From DASQFU01 sp035632955 (GTDB lineage Bacteria; Eisenbacteria; RBG-16-71-46), in contig DASQFU010000015.1 in assembly GCA_035632955.1 (NCBI GenBank), positions 1 to 16,259 on the forward strand: a DNA stretch of 16,259 nucleotides, written 5' to 3'. The position numbers and the translations under genes are program-made. Positions 7,576-15,600 of the stretch are shown piece by piece (the first letter of the stretch is position 1; every line of letters starts with the position of its first letter). The notes under the pieces were generated by a model. It was not told the DNA's origin, made no database searches, and saw only the letters and a program-made list of their open reading frames with translations.

Positions 7576-9042
7576 ATGGCCAGCTCGCCGCCGCCCGCAG
7601 GGACACCCGCGCCCGCCGATCTGGAAGCGACGCGTTCGCCGCGGCTGATTCCGATTCTCATCACCACCTTGGTCGCGGCGGCGATCGCCGTACTCCCGCT
7701 GCCACTCGCCCCGCCCGCGCACCGGACGCTGGTCGTTTTAGCGATGGCGGCGGGTTTGTGGATGACCGAGGCGCTCCCGGTCGCCGTCACCGCGCTCGCG
7801 ATTCCTCTGCTCGCCCTGCTGCTCGGGATCACCGACGCGAAAGGCGCGTTCGCGGGGTTCGGCGACCCGATCGTGTTCCTGTTCCTCGGCACCTTTCTCC
7901 TCACCGACGCGGCGTCGCAGCACGGTCTCAATGCGCGCCTGGCGGGCGCGGTGCTCGGTTCGCGCCGGGTCGGCGGGCATCCGCGCCGCCTGCTCTGGGC
8001 AGTGGCCTGGCTCGGGTGCGGGATCTCGGCATGGGTGAACAACACCGCCACCACCGTGCTGCTGCTGCCGCTCGCGCTCACCGCCGAGAACGCCGGCAGC
8101 CGGCGCCTGCTCGTCGGCACGCTTCTCATGTGCGCCTACGCGCCGTCGCTCGGAGGGATCGCGACCCCAGTCGGAACCGCGCCGAATCTGATCGGCCTCC
8201 GACTGCTGGAACAGGTGACGGGCGAGCGTCCATCGTTTGCGCGCTGGTGCGTGACGTTCGCGCCGCTCGCGTTGCTCGGCACGGCACTCACCGGCGCGTG
8301 GCTCGGCCGCCGCGCCGGAGCCGAGCCACGCGCGCGACCGGCGCCGCTCGCTGTCCGGCCGAGCGAACCATTGCGTCGGCCCTGGTCGCTGGCCGAGCGC
8401 ACCCTGATGCCGCTGTTCGTCGTCGTCATCCTGCTCTGGATCGCCCCCGGGCTGCTGGCCGCGACCCCGTTCGGCGGCTCCGCCTGGCTCAAGGCGTGGC
8501 AGTCGCGCCTGCCCGAGCCGGCGGTGCCGCTGCTGGGCGGACTCCTCCTGTTCGTACTGCCGAGCGGCAAGGGTGGACCGATTCTCGACGCCGGCGTGCT
8601 CAGGCGCATGGACTGGTCCACGTTGCTCCTGTTCGGCGGCGGTCTCTCGCTCGGACTCCTCATGTTCGAATCCGGGCTCGCCCGCGCGATCGGCGAGACG
8701 ATCTTCCGCCTCATGCCGATCGAGGGCACCTATGGCATCGTGCTCGCCGCGACGCTGATGGGCATCCTGGTCAGCGAGCTGACCAGCAACACGGCGAGCG
8801 CCTCGCTGGTGGTGCCGGTCGTCCTCGCGCTCGCGCAGGCGGCCGGGGTGGACCCGGTAAAGCCCGCCCTGGCGGCCACCGTCGCTTGCTCGTTCGGATT
8901 CATGCTGCCGGTGTCGACCCCGCCCAACGCGCTAGTGTATGGGACCGGCCGGCTGACGATCCGCGACATGGTGGTCAACGGCGCGCTCCTCGACCTCGTC
9001 GGCGCCCTGCTGGTGTCGGGATGGGTGACACTATTCGGGTGA
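7576..9042 (+). CDS. DASS/SLC13-family anion transporter
   Basis: This 488-residue polytopic inner-membrane protein belongs to the divalent anion:sodium symporter family (SLC13; citrate, succinate and other dicarboxylates, or sulfate). It shows the family's inverted repeat. The first half has VNNTATTVLLLP (154-165) and TPVGTAPNLIG (197-207); the second has LTSNTASASLVVPV (402-415) and VSTPPNALVYGTG (446-458). The paired SNT-type tips bind substrate carboxylates and sodium. Here the first tip is NNT rather than SNT, and the second is SNT. About ten or more hydrophobic segments are visible, starting near residue 24 after a proline-rich cytoplasmic N-terminus. The substrate cannot be assigned. 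The gene starts 15 nt after the mqnC stop, so the two are probably co-transcribed. Confidence 0.87.
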   Translation: MASSPPPAGTPAPADLEATRSPRLIPILITTLVAAAIAVLPLPLAPPAHRTLVVLAMAAGLWMTEALPVAVTALAIPLLALLLGITDAKGAFAGFGDPIVFLFLGTFLLTDAASQHGLNARLAGAVLGSRRVGGHPRRLLWAVAWLGCGISAWVNNTATTVLLLPLALTAENAGSRRLLVGTLLMCAYAPSLGGIATPVGTAPNLIGLRLLEQVTGERPSFARWCVTFAPLALLGTALTGAWLGRRAGAEPRARPAPLAVRPSEPLRRPWSLAERTLMPLFVVVILLWIAPGLLAATPFGGSAWLKAWQSRLPEPAVPLLGGLLLFVLPSGKGGPILDAGVLRRMDWSTLLLFGGGLSLGLLMFESGLARAIGETIFRLMPIEGTYGIVLAATLMGILVSELTSNTASASLVVPVVLALAQAAGVDPVKPALAATVACSFGFMLPVSTPPNALVYGTGRLTIRDMVVNGALLDLVGALLVSGWVTLFG

Positions 9043-9205
9043 TGCGCCGGGCCCCTGGCTCATGTGAAAGTTGAGATGCGAACCTGAGAGCGCTCGAGAT
9101 GAAGCACTCGCCACGACCACCTGGCCACCGGCGTGCGGATTGCATGTTGCTATGCCAAACGCTTGACACCGCCGCAATGCGCCCAGGGAGGGAGCTCGTG
9201 GCAAA

Positions 9206-9269
9206 GCGTCCCTTTATCGTCCGCGGCCAAACGGGTAGAATTCTTCGGCCGCCACGTTCCCAGGGACGC
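9206..9269 (+). other. Nested inverted repeats in the leader of the first giant secreted gene
   Basis: The 286-bp gap between the transporter (stop 9042) and the GTG at 9329 holds no gene. Within it, GCGTCCCT (9206-9213) pairs perfectly with AGGGACGC (9262-9269). Inside that, GCGGCC (9223-9228) pairs perfectly with GGCCGC (9247-9252), and the apical loop contains the palindrome AGAATTCT (9237-9244). The two helices flank short unpaired arms of about nine bases each, giving a symmetrical internal loop. This could be a folded RNA leader, a terminator-like structure or a protein-binding site. It matches no riboswitch consensus I can recall with confidence. No convincing -35/-10 pair is visible upstream. 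Confidence 0.35.
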
Positions 9270-9313
9270 CCCCCCTGCTGCTGCGAAGGTTTCGGTTGTT
9301 GCGAAGCATCCCG

Positions 9314-9320
9314 AAAGGAG
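9314..9320 (+). promoter_or_regulatory. Ribosome binding site selecting the GTG at 9329
   Basis: AAAGGAG ends eight bases before the GTG at 9329. It favours this start over the in-frame TTG at 9296, from which the protein would carry 11 extra residues before the signal peptide. Confidence 0.7.
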
Positions 9321-9328
9321 TGCAGCTC

Positions 9329-12300
9329 GTGCTCCACCGAGCGCCGAAATCGGCACTTGGGTTCCATCCGGCGTGGTGGCTGCGGACCACGGTGGGGAGC
9401 TTGGGGCTGGCCGTTTTTCTAGCGTCGCCCGCTGCGTCGGCTCCCGACGTTCCCAGCAACTTCGTCGTCGAGAGCGCCGTCCCGGGCACGACCTTCGACA
9501 CCCCGGTCGCGATGGCGTTCTTTCGCAGCGGGCGGATGCTGGTCGGCGAGAAGGGCGGCGTCGTGTGGGTCATCCACAACGGCGTCAAGCATCCGACGCC
9601 GCTGTGGAACGGATCGAACGAAGTGCTGAACGAAGGCGATCGCGGACTGCTCGGCGTCGCCATCGATCCCAACTACCCCGTCAACCGCTACGTCTATTTT
9701 CTCTTCACCGTGGACTCGGACTCGAACGGCGTCGACACGAACGACGACGCGTTCGGGCGGCTGGTGCGCTATCAGATCAGCGCCGCCGACAGCAACGTGC
9801 TGACCCCCGGCTCGCGCGCCGTGCTGTTCGGCCGCACCTGGGCCGAGGGCCCGGCGTCAGGCTCGGTGACCCACACCATCGGTTCCCTGCGCTGGGGGCG
9901 CGACGGCAGTCTGCTCGTCTCGGCCGGCGAAGGCGCGCAGTTCAACTCGGTCGACGAGGGTGGTCAAGACCCGAACATGTTCCTGCCGGGCCGGACCAAT
10001 CCCAACGAGGACATCGGCGCATTCCGGGCGCAGGACATCACCAGCCTGGCCGGCAAGATCCTGCGTCTCGACCCGGCGAACGGTCACGGTTATCCCTCGA
10101 ATCCCTACTACGACGGCAACGCGCAATCCGTACGCTCGCGCGTCTTCGGCTATGGCTTGCGGAATCCGTTCCGTTTCAACGTCAAGCCGGGCACCGGCAG
10201 CACCAATCCCACGGCGGGAAGCCCCGGGACGCTCTACATCGGCGACGTGGGTTGGGATTCTTATGAAGAGCTGAACGTGCTCAAGGTCCCGGGCACCAAC
10301 TTCGGCTGGCCCTGCTACGAGGGACTCGACGCCGATCCCCAGTACAACGCGGCCTCGCCCGCCCATCACGGCTGCAGCACGATCGGGACGCCGACGAATC
10401 CCGCCACCCACACGCAACCGATCTCGGCTTGGTACCACAACAACCCCGACCGCAGCATTCCGCCGGGGTTCGAGGGCAATGCGGCGGTCGGCGGCTCCTT
10501 CTATTCGGGCACGTCCTATCCGCTCCAGTATCGCGACCGTTGCTTCATCGCCGACTACGCGAAGGACTGGATCAAGATCGCGGTGACGGACGCGAACGAC
10601 CAACTGGTGCAGATCCTGCCGTTCGCGACCGCGGCGGACGGTCCCGTCGACATCGCGCCTCATCCAATCAACAAGGACCTGTACTACGTGGCGATCACCG
10701 CCAATCAGGTTCGACGCATCCGCTACACCGGTGCCTCCGGTGGCAACCAACCGCCCGTCGCCGACGCCATGGGCGCGCCGACCTCGGGCGCCGTGCCGCT
10801 GACGGTCAACTTCTCCAGCGCCGGCTCGTCCGATCCGGATCAGGACCCGCTCGGCACGACGTGGGTGTTCGGCGACGGCAACGGATCGTTCGCCGCGAGT
10901 CCGACCCACGTTTATTCGGCGGGCGGCGTCTACGAGGCGATCTTGACAGTGGACGACGGTCACGGTGCGACCGACAGCGACACGGTCGTGGTGACCGCGA
11001 GCGCCACGAGCGGATTCCCGACCACCGCCGTGCTCGACAACTTCAACCGCGCGAACGGCGGCATCGGTCCCAACTGGGTCGACCCCGCGTACGGTTTGAG
11101 CGGCGTGAGCATCAACAACAACGCGCTCCAACACACCTGCTGCTACCAGGCGCCGGTGTGGAGCCCGACGTCGTTCGGGCCCGACCAGGAGGCGTACATC
11201 ACGATCACGAATCTCATGCCGAATGCACCGGGCCACGACCTGATGCTGAAGGTCCAGGGCAACTCGTGGAACAACGCGCACGTCGAGGTCCGTTACGACG
11301 ACGACTTCAACCGGGTCGGCATCCACACCTTCACGCCCGCAACCGGTTGGTCTCAGGCCGGCGCCTACATCCCGGTGACGTTCGTGTCCGGCAACCAGCT
11401 CGGTGCGCGCGCCTACGCGAACGGCATGGTCGAGGTGTTCAAGAACGGTGTGCTGATCGGCAGCGTGTCGCTCGGGAGCTGGCAGTGGGCAGCGGTGGGG
11501 GGCAGGATCGGACTCACGCTCGACGGGTCGGTCGGCGCACGGTTCGACAACTTCGGGGGCGGCAACGTCGTGTTCACGGTCAACACGCCGCCGACGGCGA
11601 CGCTTCAGTCGCCGCCGGCGAACGCGTTCTACGCGACCGGGGAAGCCGTTGCCTTGATCGGCACGGGTAGCGATGCCGAACAGTTGCCCGCCACGCTGAC
11701 CTACAACTGGGTCGGCAATCTCCACCACAACTCGCACGTCCATCCGAGCACGTTCGTGGCGAGCGGAGCGAACACGTGGTTCATTCCGCAAAATCACGAC
11801 GACGGCACCGGCGTGTGGTTCGAGATCGAGCTTCGCGTCTCCGACAACGGCGGTCTCGCGGACACGTCGGAAGTCTTCATCTACCCGGAGATCAACCTGC
11901 AACCTTCCGCGGTGACGATTCAGCCCGCCTTGCCGGGAACCACGGCCCCGGCCCAGTACAATTTCCGGATCCGCAACCATGGCCGCATGCCGGCGCCGAT
12001 CTCGCGCTGGCGATTGGTCGCCGGTACCACGCTGCTCTCGGAAGGCGACGTCATCGTGCCCGGCCGGGACAGCGTTCTCGTGAGCGTGACCGTGCCACCT
12101 GTGCTGGCCGTCGGCTTCCATACCTTGCGCGTGACGGCGGACTCGCTCTCGGCGGTGTTCGAGACCGTGGAGTCCGACAACGGGCGCGTCCAGACCATCG
12201 AGGTGGTCGAGGGGACTGGGACCACCGACGTGCCCCTGATGCCGGCGCGGCTCGCGTTGTCGAACGCATTTCCCAACCCCAGCCGCGGTCCGGTGGCGCT

Positions 12301-12538
12301 CTCGCTCGAGCTGCCGGGCACGGCGCAAGTGACGCTCTCCGTGCACGACATTCAAGGCCGCGAGGTGTGGAGCCGGCCCGCCGAATCCTATGCGCCGGGT
12401 CGATGGCTGCTCGCCTGGCCCGGCCAGGATCACGACGGCGGCCGGATGCCGAACGGCCTCTATCTGGCTCGAGTCCGCGCCGATGGACCCGGTCTGGGCG
12501 GAGTTCTGCTCGTCCGGCGCATCGCCATCGTTCGCTAA
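9329..12538 (+). CDS. Secreted multidomain PQQ-type sugar dehydrogenase-like protein (copy 1)
   Basis: The 1069-residue exported protein starts at GTG 9329. The signal peptide runs to about residue 38 (basic start, GSLGLAVFLASPAASA). Residues ~50-468 form a glucose/sorbosone-dehydrogenase beta-propeller. H182 in THTIGSLRWGRDGS aligns with the catalytic-base His of soluble PQQ glucose dehydrogenase, and R278-N279 in YGLRNPFRF lie in the expected cofactor-pocket motif. Then come PKD (~474-558, with TWVFGDGNG), a concanavalin-like domain (~563-745, with HTCCYQAPVWSP), an Ig-like domain with LHHNSHVHP and QNHDDGTG (~752-853), a CARDB-like domain (~855-960), and a C-terminal FlgD-Ig domain (~970-1069, with LSNAFPNPSRG and HDIQGREVW). 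The tail suggests surface display or secretion sorting. PQQ use and sugar oxidation are inferred from the family; the substrate is unknown. Confidence 0.85.
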   Translation: MLHRAPKSALGFHPAWWLRTTVGSLGLAVFLASPAASAPDVPSNFVVESAVPGTTFDTPVAMAFFRSGRMLVGEKGGVVWVIHNGVKHPTPLWNGSNEVLNEGDRGLLGVAIDPNYPVNRYVYFLFTVDSDSNGVDTNDDAFGRLVRYQISAADSNVLTPGSRAVLFGRTWAEGPASGSVTHTIGSLRWGRDGSLLVSAGEGAQFNSVDEGGQDPNMFLPGRTNPNEDIGAFRAQDITSLAGKILRLDPANGHGYPSNPYYDGNAQSVRSRVFGYGLRNPFRFNVKPGTGSTNPTAGSPGTLYIGDVGWDSYEELNVLKVPGTNFGWPCYEGLDADPQYNAASPAHHGCSTIGTPTNPATHTQPISAWYHNNPDRSIPPGFEGNAAVGGSFYSGTSYPLQYRDRCFIADYAKDWIKIAVTDANDQLVQILPFATAADGPVDIAPHPINKDLYYVAITANQVRRIRYTGASGGNQPPVADAMGAPTSGAVPLTVNFSSAGSSDPDQDPLGTTWVFGDGNGSFAASPTHVYSAGGVYEAILTVDDGHGATDSDTVVVTASATSGFPTTAVLDNFNRANGGIGPNWVDPAYGLSGVSINNNALQHTCCYQAPVWSPTSFGPDQEAYITITNLMPNAPGHDLMLKVQGNSWNNAHVEVRYDDDFNRVGIHTFTPATGWSQAGAYIPVTFVSGNQLGARAYANGMVEVFKNGVLIGSVSLGSWQWAAVGGRIGLTLDGSVGARFDNFGGGNVVFTVNTPPTATLQSPPANAFYATGEAVALIGTGSDAEQLPATLTYNWVGNLHHNSHVHPSTFVASGANTWFIPQNHDDGTGVWFEIELRVSDNGGLADTSEVFIYPEINLQPSAVTIQPALPGTTAPAQYNFRIRNHGRMPAPISRWRLVAGTTLLSEGDVIVPGRDSVLVSVTVPPVLAVGFHTLRVTADSLSAVFETVESDNGRVQTIEVVEGTGTTDVPLMPARLALSNAFPNPSRGPVALSLELPGTAQVTLSVHDIQGREVWSRPAESYAPGRWLLAWPGQDHDGGRMPNGLYLARVRADGPGLGGVLLVRRIAIVR

Positions 12539-12655
12539 TTCCCTCTCTCCCGTAGGACTCTCTCGCTCAGGACCCCCCGCCTGACTCGACCGCCTTCACA
12601 TCTCGCTCCGCTCATCCGAGTCGCATCGATTCTCTGCCGCCCGCTCGGGCTGGCG

Positions 12656-15600
12656 GTGGCCGCAACGCTCGTCGCGCTGGCGTTCCAGGCGCGCGACGCC
12701 CACGCGGTCACGGTGCCGTCTCAGTTCGTGGTGGAGAATCCGGCGCCCGGAGTGGGCTTCGACACTCCGGTGGCCATGGCGTTCCTTCCCAGCGGGCGGA
12801 TGCTGGTGGCCGAGAAACGCGGGCGCGTGTACTCGGTGTGGAACGGGGTCAAGCATTCGACGCCGATGCTCTCGCGCGAGAACGAAGTGCTGAACGAGCA
12901 CGACCGCGGATTCCTCGGCATCGCGGTGGACCCGAACTACCCGGCCAACCGCTACGTGTACTTCCTCTACACCGTCGACCCGGACTCGAACGGTTCAGAC
13001 ACCAACAACGACGCGTTCGGCCGGCTGGTGCGTTACCAGGTGAGCGCCGCCGACTCGAACGTCGTGGCCCCGAGCACGCGCACGGTGCTGATGGGGCGCA
13101 ACTGGCGGGAAGGGCCGCTGGTCGCCTCGCCCTCGCACACGATCGGAGGCCTGCGCTTCGGTCGGGACGGCAGCCTGCTGGTGACGATCGGAGACGGCGG
13201 TCAGTACACGCAGGTGGACCCGGGAGGCATGGATGCGAGTGCCTTCAGCGCGATCCGGACCGATCCCTACGAAGACATCGGCGCGTTCCGCGCGCAGTAC
13301 CTCGGCAGCTTGTGCGGCAAGCTGCTGCGCGTGAACCCGGCCAACGGCCATGGCTACCCGAGCAATCCGTTCTACGACGGCGATCCGGCGTCGGTGCAGT
13401 CGCGCGTGTGGGCGTACGGGCTACGGAACCCGTTCCGATTCACGGTTCGGCCGGGCACCGGGAGTACGAATCCCACGGACGGCAACCCGGGAGCGCTCTA
13501 TGTCGGCGACGTCGGCTGGGCGACCTGGGAGGAGATGAACGTCGCGGCTCAAGGCGGCATGAACTTCGGCTGGCCATGCTACGAAGGCGTCGGCCCGAAC
13601 CAGGGCTACGAGGATGCCGAGCCGGCACATCACGGATGCGAGACCATCGGCACGCCGTCGAACCCCTCCGAGTACACGCCGCCGATCGCGGCCTGGCACC
13701 ACGACGATCCGAACGCGAGTACGCCCCCCGGCTTCAAGGGCAACACTTCGGTTGGCGGCGTGTTCTACACCGGCACGTCCTACCCGGTGCAGTACCGCGG
13801 GCAGTACTTCTTCGCCGACTACGGGCAGGACTGGATCAAGGTCGCGGTGCTGAACGAGAGTCACGAGCTTCAACAGGTGATGAGCTTCGCCACCAGCGCC
13901 GGTGGGCCGGTGGATCTCGCGGTTCATCCGATCGACGGCGACGTCTACTACGTGTCCGTCTACGGCGAGCTGCGGCGGATCCGCTTCACCGGACAGCCGG
14001 GAAACGATCCGCCGGTCGCGAACGCCGGCGGCACGCCCGACCTCGGGGCGCCGCCGCTCGTAGTCGACTTCTCGAGCGCGGGCTCGAGCGACGCCGACAA
14101 CGATCCGCTGACCTTCAGCTGGAACTTCGGCGACGGCCAAGGATCGAGCAGCCCCAACCCGCAGCACACGTATCCGAACACCGGCACCTTCCAGGCGATC
14201 CTGACGGTCGGTGACGGCCGCGGAGGGTTCGGGCGCGATACGGTCGTGATCGTGGTCGGCGTGCCGGGCAGCTTCCCGACCACGGCGGTGCTGGACGGAT
14301 TCGACCGGCCGAACGGCGCGCTTGGCAGCAACTGGGTGGACCCGGCGTACGGCCTGAGCGGCGTGCAGGTGCTCGACAATCGCCTCGCGCACACTTGCTG
14401 CTATCAGGCGCCAGTCTGGAGCCCGACCAGCTTCAGCTCCGACCAGGAGGCGTACGTCACGATCACCGAGCTGGCCGCGGGCGAGCCGGGCCACGATCTG
14501 ATGTTGAAGGTGCAGGGCAACAGTTGGAGCTCGGCGCATGTGGAGGTGCGCTACGACGACATCCAGCATCACGTCGGCGTCCACACCTACACGCCCGGGT
14601 CGGGCTGGGTGCAGCGTGGCGGCTACATCCCGGCGACGTTCGTTTCCGGCGATCAGCTCGGCGCCCGCGCGCACGGCAACGGTCTGGTCGAGGTGTTCCG
14701 GAACGGATTCCTGATCGGCAGCGTCTCGCTCGGCGACTGGCCGTTCGCGTCCGCCGGCGGACGGATTGGCTTGACCCTCGACGGGACGAGCGGCGCCCGG
14801 TTCGACGACTTCGGCGGCGGCACGACGGTGCTGATCGTCAACACGCCGCCCGCCGCGACCGTGCTCGGGCCCGCCGACGGCACGTTCTACGTCGCGGGCG
14901 ACGTGATCGCGCTCTCGGGCGCCGGCATCGACGTCGAGCAGCACGGCGATTCGCTCGACTACCGCTGGGAAGTGGACATCCACCACAACACGCACGTCCA
15001 CCCGAACAGCATCGTCGCCACCGGTGTCACGGCTTCGTACCAGGCCGAGCATCACGACGACGGGACCGGCGTGCACGAGCGCATCCGGCTGATCGTCACC
15101 GATCGGGAGGGACTCAGGGACACGGCTGCAGTCAGCATCTACCCCGAAGTCGATCTCGAGCCGTCCGCGCTGGTGACGACGCCGAGCCAGCCCGGAACGA
15201 CCGCTCCGGCCACCTACCGCTTCAAGCTCTACAACCGCGGCCGCATGCTGGCGCCGATCTCCCGCTGGCGGTTGGTGGCGGACGCCACGCTTCTCGCCGA
15301 GGGCGATGCCGTGGTTCCAGCGCTCGACAGTCTGACCGTGATCCTGAACCTGCCGCCGGCGCTGGCCGCCGGCAGCTACGACCTGCGGGTCGCGCTCGAC
15401 TCGCTCGCCGCCGTGGTCGAGACCAGCGAGACCAACAACGCGGCGATGCGCCGGATGACGGTCATCGACGGTCCGGGTCCGGACGAGCTCCCGCCGCTGT
15501 TCACGCTCGGCCCCACCGTCGACGCGCACGCCCAGCAGGCGACCATCGCCTGGCATACGAACGAGCCGACCACGGGCATCGTGCGCTGGGGGCCTACACC

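Noticed and set aside
5398..7722. A 774-codon minus-strand frame spanning treS, the divergent gap and mqnC
   Set aside because: It overlaps two firmly identified genes out of frame, and its translation is a low-complexity Arg/Gly/His-rich shadow.
9163..9241. Possible sigma-70 promoters: TTGACA at 9163-9168, and TAGAAT at 9236-9241
   Set aside because: TTGACA has only GGGAGG at the 17-nt spacing, and TAGAAT has only TTTATC as -35. Neither pair is convincing.
9190..9270. Resemblance of GGCAAAGC and the following helices to a cyclic-di-GMP-I riboswitch
   Set aside because: The required order of conserved blocks and the three-way junction could not be traced; only short motifs match.
9857..12433. 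An 858-codon open frame antisense to the first giant gene
   Set aside because: It is a shadow of the high-GC codon pattern: rich in Arg, Val, Gly and His, with no domain, signal or sensible start. The opposite strand encodes clear domains.
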